Part shown: one piece after another, positions 53,045 to 61,870 of the stretch | Position numbering within the stretch: position 1 is the stretch's first letter | Layout: each line of letters opens with the position of its first letter | Assembly (NCBI RefSeq): GCF_900104725.1 | Contig: NZ_LT629758.1 | Coordinates: 1,612,001 to 1,676,000, forward strand | Origin: Actinoplanes derwentensis | GTDB lineage: Bacteria; Actinomycetota; Actinomycetes; Mycobacteriales; Micromonosporaceae | Length of the DNA: 64,000 nucleotides | Direction of reading: 5' to 3' | Notes under the pieces: model-generated | Seen by the model: the letters and a program-made list of their open reading frames with translations, nothing else | What the model was told of the DNA's origin: nothing | Databases searched by the model: none | Position numbers and translations under genes: made by a program

Positions 53045-54037
53045 ATGCTGCGCTTCGCGGTACGACGTACCGTCGCCCTGTTCTTCGTCCTGCTCGTCCT
53101 GGTCGTGCTGGTGTTCCTGATCAGCCGGTACGGCGGCGGCGACCCGGTCCGCGGCTACCTGGGCGCCAACGCCTCCGCGGCGGCCGTCGCCCAGGCCCGC
53201 GTCGACCTCGGCCTGGACCGCCCGGTGTGGGCCCAGTTCGCCGACTACCTGGGACGGCTCGTGCGCGGCGACTTCGGGATCAGCCTGAGCAGCAAACGCC
53301 CGGTCGCCGACGACCTGAGCTCGCGGATCCCGGCCACCGCCGAACTCGCGATCTGGACCGTCTTCGTCACCGTGTTGCTAGGTGTGCTGCTCGCCCGGGT
53401 GTCGTCGATGCGCGGCCGGTTCGCCGGGGTGCTGCGGTTCGTCCTGTTCAGTGGCGCCAGCGCGCCGTCGTTCTTGCTGGCCACCGGCGGCATCCTGCTG
53501 TTCTTCGTGCACCTGCGGATCCTGCCGGTCGCCGGGCGTACCGCGTACGGGCCGAGCGAGGGACTCAGCGGCATGTACGTGCTGGACGGGCTCCTGACCG
53601 GCAACCTGGCGTACGCCGGGGACGCGGTCCTGCACCTGCTGCTCCCGGCGGTGGCCGCCGGACTCGGCCCCGGACTCGCCCTGGCCCGGGTCCTCGCCGA
53701 CGGGCTCACGAGCAGCCTGCGATCCGGGTACGCCCGGACCGCGCGCTCACTCGGCGAGACCGAGTCCAAGGTGCTGTGGCGGCACTCGCTGCGCAACGCC
53801 GCCAGCCCCGCGCTCAGCCTGCTCGGCGTCCAGCTCGGCATGATGCTGTCCAGCCTCGTCGTGGTCGAGCAGATCTTCAGCTGGAACGGCCTGGGTCAAT
53901 ATCTGGTACGGGCGATCAGCGGCGCCGACACCAACGTCGTCGCCACCGTCAGCCTCATTCTCGGCGCCTGCTACGTCGTCCTCAACGCGCTCGTCGACCT
54001 CGCCCTCGCGGCCGTCGACCCGCGCGTCCGTCTGTAA
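53045..54037 (+). CDS. ABC importer permease (DppB-like)
   Basis: 330 residues from ATG 53045, six bases after the DppC-like gene. N-terminal helix LFFVLLVLVVLVFLISRYGG, then GGDPVRGYLG and LGLDRPVWAQFADYLGRLVR typical of DppB, and the EAA loop YARTARSLGETESKVLWRHS. The order DppC then DppB is reversed from the usual one. Confidence 0.92.
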   Translation: MLRFAVRRTVALFFVLLVLVVLVFLISRYGGGDPVRGYLGANASAAAVAQARVDLGLDRPVWAQFADYLGRLVRGDFGISLSSKRPVADDLSSRIPATAELAIWTVFVTVLLGVLLARVSSMRGRFAGVLRFVLFSGASAPSFLLATGGILLFFVHLRILPVAGRTAYGPSEGLSGMYVLDGLLTGNLAYAGDAVLHLLLPAVAAGLGPGLALARVLADGLTSSLRSGYARTARSLGETESKVLWRHSLRNAASPALSLLGVQLGMMLSSLVVVEQIFSWNGLGQYLVRAISGADTNVVATVSLILGACYVVLNALVDLALAAVDPRVRL

Positions 54038-54050
54038 GGAAGGAACCCCC

Positions 54051-54692
54051 GTGATGGCACTGCAAGTCACCGACATCACCCCCAGCGACCAGCTCAAACC
54101 GGTCGGGAACGTCGTTCTGGTCGTGGTCGACATCCAGGGCGGCGGGCTGGAGAACCCGTTCACGCCCAGCAAACCCGAACAGACCTTCATGCCCGGCCGG
54201 CCGGAACGCAACGCGGCGGCCGTCACCCTGGTCGAGGCGTTCCGGGCCGCGCAGGTGCCGGTCGTGTTCATCCAGGAGGTGCACAAGCCGTCGCTCGTCG
54301 ACATCGGCCGTGAGCTGGACGGCAACGAGGGCCCGCACTGCATCGAAGGCGAGCCGGCCACCGAACTGCACCCCGGCCTCGACCCCCGCCCCGACGAGTA
54401 CCTGATCAAGAAGCGGCGTTACTCCGCGTTCTACGGCACCGAACTCGACATCGTGCTGCGCGGCTACAAGGCCGAGACGGTGATCCTGATCGGTGGCATG
54501 ACCGACGTCTGCATCCACTACACGGCCGTCGACGCCCACCAGTACGACTACCACATCCGGACCGTCTCCGATCTGGTCGTCGGATCCGGGCAGGAGCTGC
54601 ACGACGCCGCCCTGCGCGCCATCAAGTACCTGCAACGCGACGCGCTGGTCAGCAGCGACGCCGTCTACACCTGGCTGGGGGAGCAGAAGTGA
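54051..54692 (+). CDS. isochorismatase-like cysteine hydrolase 1
   Basis: 213 residues. GTG 54051 (AAGGAAG seven bases upstream; ATG 54054 next). The catalytic triad of the family is present: Asp27 (VVVDIQGG), Lys120/121 (IKKRRYSAF) and Cys154 (MTDVCIHY). Enzymes of this superfamily hydrolyse amides or ureides (nicotinamide, biuret, N-carbamoylsarcosine). It is co-transcribed with the importer and about 60% similar by eye to the next gene, so a tandem duplication is likely. Confidence 0.88.
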   Translation: MMALQVTDITPSDQLKPVGNVVLVVVDIQGGGLENPFTPSKPEQTFMPGRPERNAAAVTLVEAFRAAQVPVVFIQEVHKPSLVDIGRELDGNEGPHCIEGEPATELHPGLDPRPDEYLIKKRRYSAFYGTELDIVLRGYKAETVILIGGMTDVCIHYTAVDAHQYDYHIRTVSDLVVGSGQELHDAALRAIKYLQRDALVSSDAVYTWLGEQK

Positions 54693-55255
54693 ACATCGTC
54701 GGGAAGACCGCACTCGTGGTCGTCGACTTCCAGGGCGGACCGCTCGACGGCCCGCAGAGCGCCTACGCCCACGAGCAGCGGGACAAGGCCGTCGCCATGG
54801 TCGCCGCGTGCCGGGCCAAGGGGGTGCCGGTGGTGTGGATTCAGGAGGTCCACAAACCCCACATGATCGACATCGGCCGGGAACTGGACGGTTCCGAGGG
54901 GCCGCACTGCATCGAGGGCGACAAGTACACCGAGATCGCCCACGGGCTGACGCCGCTGCCGGAGGAGTTCCACATCCGCAAACGGCGCTACTCGTCGTTC
55001 TTCGGCACCGAACTCGACATCGTGCTCAAATCGTACGGCGTCGACAGTCTGGTTTTGATCGGCGGTTTCACCGACATCTGCATCCTCTACACCTCGGTCG
55101 ACGCCCACCAGCGCGACTTCTACCTCAACGTGGTCACCGACGTGGTCGCGGGCAGCTCGGTGCAGGCCCACGACGACGCCCTCAAGATGATCAACTACTT
55201 GCAGCACAAGTCGCTGGTCGAATCCGGCGAGGTCATGGAGTGGCTCGCGGCATGA
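54689..55255 (+). CDS. isochorismatase-like cysteine hydrolase 2
   Basis: 188 residues from GTG 54689, overlapping hydrolase 1 by four bases. Triad Asp13 (VVVDFQGG), Lys98 (IRKRRYSSF) and Cys131 (FTDICILY). It lacks the first about 14 residues of hydrolase 1 and differs in the substrate-facing segments (EIAHGLTPLPEEFH instead of ELHPGLDPRPDEYL). The pair may act as two-step enzymes or a heteromer; both are conserved catalytically. Confidence 0.88.
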   Translation: MNIVGKTALVVVDFQGGPLDGPQSAYAHEQRDKAVAMVAACRAKGVPVVWIQEVHKPHMIDIGRELDGSEGPHCIEGDKYTEIAHGLTPLPEEFHIRKRRYSSFFGTELDIVLKSYGVDSLVLIGGFTDICILYTSVDAHQRDFYLNVVTDVVAGSSVQAHDDALKMINYLQHKSLVESGEVMEWLAA

Positions 55256-55845
55256 CGGAGCACCGGAACCGGGCGGGTAGCGGGCGGGAGCGCATCCTCG
55301 ACGCCGCGGCGCAGCTGTTCGCCGCCCAGGGGTACGCCGGCACCTCCACCCGGGACATCGCGCAGCAGGCCGGCATCCGGCAACCGTCGTTGTACGCACA
55401 CTTCTCCGTCAAGTCCGAGATCCTTTGCGAACTGCTCGTCGAGACGTTGCGGCCACCGGTCGAGTACGCGGCGAAACTGTTCGACGACACCGACCTGCCC
55501 GCCCGGGACCGGCTGATCCGGCTGCTCGACTTCGACATCCGCGGACTGTTCGCGGGACGCCGGCCGGTGGCCGTGCTCGGCGTCCTGCCGGAGGTGCGCG
55601 GCCCGGAGTTCGCCGAGGCGCACCGGCTGCGCAACGGGCTCCGCGAGCTGTACGGCCGGCTCTGCGGTGACGCTCTGGCCGCCGCCGGCGCCCCGGTCGG
55701 GCCGGACGAGCTGCACCGGACCACCGCGATCGTGTTCACCCTGGTGGAGGGCATCAGCGCCCGGCGGTTCGAGGACCCGGATCTGGACGTGGACCGGACC
55801 ATCCAGGACACGACCACCGCGATCCTTCGCATCCTCGGCGTGTAG
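55252..55845 (+). CDS. TetR-family transcriptional regulator
   Basis: 197 residues from ATG 55252, overlapping the second hydrolase stop. The helix-turn-helix is ILDAAAQLFAAQGYAGTSTR, then DIAQQAGIRQPSLYAHFSVK. It is the last gene of the operon and probably controls it through an upstream operator. Confidence 0.9.
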   Translation: MTEHRNRAGSGRERILDAAAQLFAAQGYAGTSTRDIAQQAGIRQPSLYAHFSVKSEILCELLVETLRPPVEYAAKLFDDTDLPARDRLIRLLDFDIRGLFAGRRPVAVLGVLPEVRGPEFAEAHRLRNGLRELYGRLCGDALAAAGAPVGPDELHRTTAIVFTLVEGISARRFEDPDLDVDRTIQDTTTAILRILGV

Positions 55846-55869
55846 CCCGTGGCCCCGGACCGGCTGACT

Positions 55870-55933
55870 CAGGCCAGGTCGGCGCGGACGTGCTCGAAGA
55901 GCCCGTCGCTCTCGGTGGGCGGTGTCGGACATG
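55870..55933 (-). pseudogene. N-terminal gene remnant
   Basis: A good ribosome site (AGAGGAGC) precedes ATG 55933 on the minus strand. The first codons (MSDT) only connect to a protein-like continuation (PPTESDGLFEHVRADLA) after a one-base shift, and a TGA follows at 55870. It looks like the start of a gene that has otherwise been deleted. It is adjacent to the chimera at 56017, consistent with deletion events at this locus. Confidence 0.35.
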
Positions 55934-56016
55934 GGTGCTCCTCTTGTTCGTGGAGGGCATCACCATGCCTCGGGCGCCCGGAAACAACCAGGGTGCGGTA
56001 CTCCCTGGAAGATCCG

Positions 56017-56460
56017 TCAGGCGGTCGCGTGCGCTGCGGGACGTACCGCCTCGTCGCTCTTGGCAGTCGGTCGGCGACCGCGCACGCCGCTGACCAGGAC
56101 CAGAACGACTCCGAGTACGAGCCAGGCGGACAGGACGACGATGGAGTGGGTGGTGCCGCGGCCGTCGAAGTAGGCGGTGGAGCGCAGTAGTTGCCCGCCT
56201 GCTCCGGGCGGAAGCAGCTGGCCGAGGGCGCCGGCCCAGCCGGGCAGCATCTCCGGGGCGCTGGCGGTGCCGGACAGCAGGGTGCCGACGTCCACCTCGG
56301 CCGCGGCGGCGATCCCGCGGATGGTGGCGCGCTCGTAGCCGAGTTCGGCGAACAGGCGCCGGGCGGTCTCCAGGATCCGCCGCCGGGTGCGTTCACCCTT
56401 GCGTTCACCGTGCGACGGCTCCCCGTCGGCGGCCGGTGCCGGAGTGGCGGCCTGGGTCAT
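56017..56460 (-). pseudogene. deletion chimera: TetR DNA-binding head joined to permease tail
   Basis: 147 codons from ATG 56460. Residues 1-65 are a TetR N-terminus with full helix-turn-helix (RRRILETARRLFAELGYERA, then TIRGIAAAAEVDVGTL). From there the chain continues in frame into the end of a membrane protein of the YhgE/ABC-2 kind (MLPGWAGALGQLLPPGAGGQ, then a final membrane helix IVVLSAWLVLGVVLVLVSG). TetR regulators normally have about 120 more residues for ligand binding and dimerisation. So an in-frame deletion appears to have removed the regulator's C-terminus and most of an adjacent permease gene. Whether the product is made is unknown. Confidence 0.7.
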
Positions 56461-56695
56461 CGTGCACCTCCGGTACGTCGGCGTCCGACCGTACAATCAG
56501 CGATCCTCGGCATCGGTTCGGTGCGGCCGTTCCCTGTCCAGGCGGGTGGAACCACCGGCACGGTTCGGCGGTTGGAACAGGCCGGTCTTGTACGCCGCTC
56601 GCCGTCGGTCTCCGGCGAGCGGGTCACCATCGTCGGACCGGCCGCCGCCAGGCTCGCCCTGCGGCACGAGGCCGTGAGCATCATTTTTGAGATCC
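56461..56695 (+). other. region with a possible wHTH remnant
   Basis: On the plus strand, about 56550-56690 reads TGTVRRLEQAGLVRRSPSVS and GERVTIVGPAAARLALRHEA, which resembles the end of a winged-helix domain, but there is no start and no clear boundary. Otherwise only the promoter of the sugar-binding gene follows. Confidence 0.3.
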
Positions 56696-56724
56696 TTGAC
56701 ACAAACGTCATGGGCTCGTAACGT
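56696..56724 (+). promoter_or_regulatory. sigma-70-type promoter of sugar-binding protein gene
   Basis: TTGACA at 56696-56701, a 17-base spacer and TAACGT at 56719-56724. The -35 box matches the consensus exactly. Transcription would start near 56731, just before the LacI-type operator. Confidence 0.7.
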
Positions 56725-56739
56725 AAATGACCACGAAGG

Positions 56740-56751
56740 TGAAACGTTTCA
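56740..56751. promoter_or_regulatory. LacI-family operator TGAAACGTTTCA
   Basis: A perfect 12-bp palindrome with the central CG typical of LacI-family sites, immediately downstream of the predicted transcription start. The obvious regulator is the LacI gene at 57968. Confidence 0.75.
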
Positions 56752-56781
56752 AAAATGCGATTGCAATTCTTGGGAGTCCAT

Positions 56782-57816
56782 ATGCGCTTCGACCGCAAGT
56801 TCGCCGGTGCTCTGGCGATCACCACGGCGACGGCCCTCGTCCTCACCGGCTGTACCAAGAAGAACGAGACGGATACTGCCGCGTCGGGTGATGCGGGGAG
56901 TAAGACGTACAAGGTGGCGTTCGTTCCGAAGTTGCAGGGGGTGCCCTACTTCGAGGCGATGAACGCCGGTGGTGAACAAGCGGCTGCGGCGTTGGGGAAT
57001 GTGCAGTGGCTGTATCAGGGGCCGACGCAGGCGGATGCGGCGGCGCAGGCCGACATCGTGCGGTCCTACATTCAGCAGAAGGTCGACGCGCTGATCGTGG
57101 CCCCGAACGACCCCGATTCGATGGCGCCGTTGTTGCAGCAGGCCAAGGATGCCGGGATTCATGTGGCGACCGCGGACACCGACGCGCCGTCGAGTGTGCG
57201 GGAGGTGTTCGTCAACCAGGCCACCGCCGAGGGCATCGGCCAGGGCCTGACCGACAGTCTGTTGACCGCGATGGGCGGTAAGGGCAAGTACGCGATCGTG
57301 TCGTGCGGGCAGACCGCGGAGAACCTGAACTCCTGGATCGAGGTGCAGAAGGCGTACACGAAGGAGAAGTACCCGGACGCGCAGATCGTGGACATCGTGT
57401 ATGCCGGTGAGGATCAGGCCAAGGCCACGCAGATGGCCACCGACCTGATGAACGCCCACCCCGATTTGACCGGTCTGGTCGGCGAGTGCACCTCCAGCGC
57501 GCCGGGGGTGGCGCAGGCGGTCAAGGACGCCGGGAAGATCGGCAAGGTGTTCACCGTGGGTCTGGGCACGCCGCAGGCGATGAAGCCGTACCTGACCGAC
57601 AAGTCGTCGACCGCCGCGATCCTGTGGGACGTGGAGAACCTGGGCTTCCTGACCGCGTGGGCCGGCGCTCAGATCGCTCAGGGCAAGACCCCGGAGGCCA
57701 CCAACAACGTCTCGGCCGACCTGCCCGCGGTCACCTACGACAGCACCTCCAAGATGCTGCTCCTCGGCCCGGCCCTGGCGATCACCGCCGAGAACGTCGA
57801 CCAGTTCAACTACTGA
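56782..57816 (+). CDS. sugar ABC transporter substrate-binding lipoprotein (LsrB/RhaS-like)
   Basis: 344 residues from ATG 56782 (GGGAG five bases upstream). Lipobox LTGC at residues 21-24. Periplasmic-binding-protein type 1 fold: VAFVPKLQGVPYFEAMNAGG, VDALIVAPNDPDSMAPLLQQ, NQATAEGIGQGLTDSLL, as in rhamnose- and autoinducer-2-type binding proteins. No permease or ATPase follows; the gene ends in a strong terminator. So it is an orphan receptor for a transporter encoded elsewhere. Controlled by a LacI operator. Confidence 0.9.
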   Translation: MRFDRKFAGALAITTATALVLTGCTKKNETDTAASGDAGSKTYKVAFVPKLQGVPYFEAMNAGGEQAAAALGNVQWLYQGPTQADAAAQADIVRSYIQQKVDALIVAPNDPDSMAPLLQQAKDAGIHVATADTDAPSSVREVFVNQATAEGIGQGLTDSLLTAMGGKGKYAIVSCGQTAENLNSWIEVQKAYTKEKYPDAQIVDIVYAGEDQAKATQMATDLMNAHPDLTGLVGECTSSAPGVAQAVKDAGKIGKVFTVGLGTPQAMKPYLTDKSSTAAILWDVENLGFLTAWAGAQIAQGKTPEATNNVSADLPAVTYDSTSKMLLLGPALAITAENVDQFNY

Positions 57817-57836
57817 CCGGCCCAGCCGCAGACAGC

Positions 57837-57874
57837 ACGAGGCCCGGGACGGGCGACCCCGTCCCGGGCCTCGT
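57837..57874. terminator. terminator after sugar-binding gene
   Basis: A perfect 17-bp stem (57837-57853 with 57858-57874) and 4-base loop begins 21 bases after the stop. Confidence 0.8.
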
Positions 57875-57967
57875 TATGCTTCACCCGGCGTCGGCCACAG
57901 CGGTGAGTCCTGAGGTCACCCCGCGGGCCGGGCGCGACGACAAGAGAACACGCTGAGGAGTGGCTTG

Positions 57968-58954
57968 GTGCGCACGACTGTGCAGGATGTCGCGCGTGCG
58001 GCCGGGGTGTCGGTGTCGACGGTGTCGCGGGCGCTCACCGGCGGAGCGGTCAGCCCGTCGACCCGGGAGGCCGTCGTTGCCGTGGCACACCGGCTCGGCT
58101 ATCGACCCAATCGGGCGGCTCGGGGACTCATCACCGGGCGTACCGGCAATCTGGGTTTGATCGTCCCTGACCTGCGCAATCCCTTCTTCGCTGATGTCGC
58201 CAAGGGGGTCACCGCGCGGGCCCGGGCGGTCGACTGCGGTGTCTTCATCAGCGACACCGACGAGGATCCGGTCGCCGAGTTGGAGGCCGTCGCCACGTTG
58301 CGGCACAACACCGACGGCATCCTGCTCTGCTCGCCGCGGTCCTCCGATGCGCAGATCCTGGCCGCCGCCGACCCGCAGAACACGGTTCTGCTGCACCGGC
58401 GGGTGCCGGGCATGACCTCGGTGGTCGCCGACGTCGCCGACGGCATCCGGCAGGCCGTCCAGCATCTGCGGGCGCTCGGGCACCGGCGGATCGCGTTCGT
58501 CTCCGGGCCGGAGGATTCGTGGGCGTCCCGGCAGCGGCTCGCCGGACTCGCCGCATTCGGCGCCGACCGTGAGCTGGAGATCCTGCCGGTCGGCACGGTG
58601 GCGCCGACCTTCGACGGCGGGGTGCTCGCCGGCGACCTGGTGCTCGCCAGCCCGGCGACCGCGGTTCTGGCCTACAACGACCTGGTCGCGATGGGTCTGC
58701 TGCACCGGCTCGCGGCTCGTGGCGCGGTGGTGCCGGACCGGATGAGCGTGGTCGGTTACGACGACATCAGCCTCGCCGGGATGAGTCATCCGCCGCTGAC
58801 AAGCGTTTCCGTCCCCAAGGATCGGGCCGGGGCGATCGGTCTCGACCTGCTGCTCGGCCGGGCCGGCACGGTCACCGCCGCACACGGCGCCGAGGTCATC
58901 CTGCCGACCGCCCTCGTAGTACGCAGCTCGTCCGGCCCTCTGGCTCAGGCCTGA
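57968..58954 (+). CDS. LacI-family transcriptional regulator
   Basis: 328 residues. GTG 57968 is chosen over TTG 57965 because GAGGAG ends seven bases before it. The helix-turn-helix is VQDVARAAGVSVSTVSRALT, with hinge helix RPNRAARGLITGRTG, and the effector domain is PBP type 1 (GLIVPDLRNPFFADVAKG; SVVGYDDISLAGMSHPPLTS). It probably represses the sugar-binding gene and the divergent catabolic genes. Confidence 0.92.
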   Translation: MRTTVQDVARAAGVSVSTVSRALTGGAVSPSTREAVVAVAHRLGYRPNRAARGLITGRTGNLGLIVPDLRNPFFADVAKGVTARARAVDCGVFISDTDEDPVAELEAVATLRHNTDGILLCSPRSSDAQILAAADPQNTVLLHRRVPGMTSVVADVADGIRQAVQHLRALGHRRIAFVSGPEDSWASRQRLAGLAAFGADRELEILPVGTVAPTFDGGVLAGDLVLASPATAVLAYNDLVAMGLLHRLAARGAVVPDRMSVVGYDDISLAGMSHPPLTSVSVPKDRAGAIGLDLLLGRAGTVTAAHGAEVILPTALVVRSSSGPLAQA

Positions 58955-58956
58955 CC

Positions 58957-60492
58957 TCAGGTGACCGCGCCCAGTTGCCACGGGACGAACTCGTCGCGGC
59001 CCAGGTCCAGGTCCTCGCTGGCGGTGAGTTCGCCGGAGGCCACGGCCAGGATCGCCTCGAAGATCTGCTCGCCGGACTCGGTCAGCGAAACGGTTCCGGC
59101 GACGATGCCGCCGGTGTCGATGTCCATGTCCTCGCGCATGCGCTGGTAGATCTCCGAGTTCGTCGCCACCTTCAGCACCGGCGCCGGTTTGCCGCCCAGC
59201 ACCGAACCCCGGCCGGTGGTGAAGACGACGACGGTGGCACCCCCGGCGACCAGGCCGGTCACCGAAACCGGGTCGTACCCCGGCGTGTCCATGAAGGTGA
59301 ACCCGGTATCGGTGATGGGTTCGGCGTACTCGTAGACGGCGGTCATCGGAGCGGAACCGCCCTTCGCCACCGCACCCAGGGACTTCTCCAGGATCGTGGT
59401 CAGGCCACCCGCCTTGTTGCCGGGGGAGGGATTGTTGTCGAGCGTGCCGCCGCCCGCCGAGACGTAGGTGTGCCACCACGCGATCCGGTCGAGCAGCCGC
59501 TGCCCCACCTCCTTGCTGACCGCGCGCCGGGTGAGCAGGTGCTCGGCGCCGAACACCTCGGGTGTCTCGGCGAGCACGGTGGTCGCGCCCTGCGCCACCA
59601 GGAGGTCGGAGGCGTGACCGAGGGCCGGGTTGGCGGTGATGCCCGAATAGCCGTCGGAGCCACCGCAGTTCAGGCCCACGACCAGGGACGACGCGGGCAC
59701 GGTCTCGCGGCGGCGTTCATTCAGACGATCCAGGAGGGTGCGAATGACGGTCGTGCCGGCGCGCACGGTCGCTCGTACGCCGCCGGTGTCTTGAATGGTC
59801 AGTCTCTCGACGATCGTGTCCGAGGCCTCGGGGAGCCCGGCCAGCACCGTGTCCACCCCGATCATCTCGCAGCCCAGTCCCAGGACCAGCAGGCCGCCGA
59901 TGTTCGGGTGGTTCGCGTAACCGCGCAGCGTACGCAGCAGGATCCGGCCGCCCTCGCTGGCCGGGACCAGGCCGCAGCCTGAGTCGTGGGCGAGCGCGAC
60001 CACGCCGTCCACGTGCGGGTACGCCGCCATGACCGGGCCGCGGAACTGGTCGGCGATCATCCGGGCGGTGGAGGCCGAACAGTTGACCGAGGTGACGATG
60101 CCGACGAAGTTGCGGGTGCCGACCCGGCCGTCGGCACGGCGGTAACCCTGAAAGGTGCGCGTCTCGGTGGCCGGTTCCACAGGTTTGACGCCGGTGCCGA
60201 ACTCGTACTCGTGATCGACGGCGGCCATGCCCAGGTTGTGGGCGTGCACGTGCTCGCCGGCCCGCACGCCGACGGTGGTGCTGCCGATGACCTGGCCGTA
60301 CTTGTGGACCGGCGCGCCGATGGCCAGGTCGCGCAGCGCGATCTTGTGGCCGCGCGGAACGGCGGTCCGCACGGTCAGCTCCCGGCCGTCGTGGCGCAGC
60401 GTGTCGCCGGCCGGCAGTTCCCGGGTCGCCACGGCGACGTCGTCGTTTTCGCGCAGCAGCAGTGCCACCTCGCGCAGGTCCAGGTGCGGCAT
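58957..60492 (-). CDS. UxaA-family altronate/galactarate dehydratase
   Basis: 511 residues from ATG 60492 (AAGGA six bases upstream). N-terminal SAF domain (residues 1-95, DVAVATRELPAGDTL to GEHVHAHNL) and C-terminal dehydratase domain (RVGTRNFVGIVTSVNCSAST; HDSGCGLV; LNCGGSDGYSGITANPALGH; GGGTLDNNPSPGNKAGGLTT). Fe-dependent dehydration of altronate, galactarate or a related sugar acid is the expected reaction. Both halves are fused, as in the full-length UxaA/GarD type. It is divergent from the Gfo/Idh gene. Confidence 0.9.
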   Translation of the reverse strand: MPHLDLREVALLLRENDDVAVATRELPAGDTLRHDGRELTVRTAVPRGHKIALRDLAIGAPVHKYGQVIGSTTVGVRAGEHVHAHNLGMAAVDHEYEFGTGVKPVEPATETRTFQGYRRADGRVGTRNFVGIVTSVNCSASTARMIADQFRGPVMAAYPHVDGVVALAHDSGCGLVPASEGGRILLRTLRGYANHPNIGGLLVLGLGCEMIGVDTVLAGLPEASDTIVERLTIQDTGGVRATVRAGTTVIRTLLDRLNERRRETVPASSLVVGLNCGGSDGYSGITANPALGHASDLLVAQGATTVLAETPEVFGAEHLLTRRAVSKEVGQRLLDRIAWWHTYVSAGGGTLDNNPSPGNKAGGLTTILEKSLGAVAKGGSAPMTAVYEYAEPITDTGFTFMDTPGYDPVSVTGLVAGGATVVVFTTGRGSVLGGKPAPVLKVATNSEIYQRMREDMDIDTGGIVAGTVSLTESGEQIFEAILAVASGELTASEDLDLGRDEFVPWQLGAVT

Positions 60493-60670
60493 GAGCAGTC
60501 CTTGACGATTTGCGGGAACGTTTGCACCACCATCCTGACACGCCCGGCATCGATGGGAAACCCGCCGTGAACACTTGACGGCCGTCGAGTCGGATGAAAG
60601 CCTCGGAATGCGCTTTCCTGCAGGTGGAAAAGAGTTTCGATCTCGATCGAGAGAGGACTTCCGGTCAGGA
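60493..60670. promoter_or_regulatory. divergent control region with LacI-type palindromes
   Basis: The gap contains a GGAACGTTTGC site with a central AACGTT (60517-60522), 25 bases upstream of the dehydratase start, and a perfect 12-bp palindrome TCTCGATCGAGA at 60641-60652. A third, TGAATCGATTCA at 60672-60683, overlaps the start used for the Gfo/Idh gene. All have the CG-centred form of LacI-family operators. Confidence 0.55.
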
Positions 60671-61870
60671 ATGAATCGATTCACGCAGGACCGAGGGAAA
60701 CCCGGATCGTCGACTCGATCGCCAGCCCTGACGTCGGCCCGGTCGCACTCCCACACGTCGGCCCGATCGTTCGCTCGTCGCCGCGCGGCGATCGTCGGGA
60801 CCGGGGCGATCGCGGGCGCTCATGCTGAAGCGTTGCGGGCCCACCGCGACCGCGTCGAGATCGTCGCCGTGCAGGACCTCGCCGTCGACCGGGCCGAAGC
60901 CTTCGCCGAGACGTGGCAGATCCCCGCCGTCCACGCCTCGATCGACGAGTTGCTGGCCACCGGGATCGACCTGGTCCACCTCTGCACCCCGCCCGCCACC
61001 CACCTGCCGATCGCCTTGCAATGCCTCAAAGCCGGAGTGAACGTCCTGGTCGAGAAGCCGCCCACCCTCTCCCTCGCCGAACTCGACCAACTCGCTGAAG
61101 CCGCCGCCGACTCCGGGGCACACTTGGCCACCGTCTTCCAGCACCGGTTCGGCTCCGGCGCCGCCCACCTGAGAGCCCTCATCGAGACCGGAACCCTCGG
61201 CCGGCCGTTGCTCGCCACCTGCCACACGCTGTGGTTCCGGGACGACGCCTACTTCCAGGTGCCATGGCGCGGCCGGTGGTCTACCGAAGGCGGCGGCCCG
61301 ACGATGGGCCACGGCATCCACCAGTTCGACCTGCTGCTGTCGGTACTCGGCGGCTGGGAACGGATCACCGCCGTCGCCGCCCGCCGCAGCCGTCCGGTCG
61401 AGACCGAGGACGTGTCGATGGCCCTCGTCGAGTTCACCGACGGCACGGTCGCCTCAGTCGTCAACTCGGTGATCTCACCCCGCCAGACGTCATCGCTGCG
61501 TTTCGACTTCGAACGAGCCACCGTCGAACTCGACCACCTGTACGGGTACACCGACGCCGACTGGACCCTGACCCCCGCCCCCGGCCACGAGTCGATCACC
61601 TGGTCGCCGCCTCCCACGCCCGCGGCTTCACCTGGGTCTGTCGCCTTCCTCGCCAGGAGTGGGCATGCCGATCAGCTCGCGGTCCTGCTCGACGCACTCG
61701 ACGCCGGTGCCGAACCACCGGTGAGTATCGGCGACACCCGCCGGACCATGGAGTTCGTGGCGGCGCTCTACGCCTCCGCGGCCACCGGGCAGCAGGTCAG
61801 GCGAGGCGAGATCACCGACGGTCATCCCTTCTACCGCGCCATGAACGGAGACCGATGGACCTTCGCGTAG
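60671..61870 (+). CDS. Gfo/Idh/MocA-family oxidoreductase
   Basis: About 399 residues if it starts at ATG 60671; the real start may be later because the Rossmann motif (AAIVGTGAIAGAHAEAL) begins only at about residue 37 and the leader is low in structure, but no later ATG, GTG or TTG precedes it. Conserved VLVEKPP motif (EKP) and the C-terminal substrate domain (GGGPTMGHGIHQFDLLLS with the active-site-like Asp/His). Reduces or oxidises a sugar or inositol-like substrate with NAD(P). It overlaps the PmoA-family gene by 16 bases. Confidence 0.83.
   Translation: MNRFTQDRGKPGSSTRSPALTSARSHSHTSARSFARRRAAIVGTGAIAGAHAEALRAHRDRVEIVAVQDLAVDRAEAFAETWQIPAVHASIDELLATGIDLVHLCTPPATHLPIALQCLKAGVNVLVEKPPTLSLAELDQLAEAAADSGAHLATVFQHRFGSGAAHLRALIETGTLGRPLLATCHTLWFRDDAYFQVPWRGRWSTEGGGPTMGHGIHQFDLLLSVLGGWERITAVAARRSRPVETEDVSMALVEFTDGTVASVVNSVISPRQTSSLRFDFERATVELDHLYGYTDADWTLTPAPGHESITWSPPPTPAASPGSVAFLARSGHADQLAVLLDALDAGAEPPVSIGDTRRTMEFVAALYASAATGQQVRRGEITDGHPFYRAMNGDRWTFA
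60672..60683. promoter_or_regulatory. LacI-type operator TGAATCGATTCA
   Basis: A perfect 12-bp palindrome of LacI type. It overlaps the first codons of the start used for the Gfo/Idh gene, which argues that the true start may lie further downstream. Confidence 0.55.
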
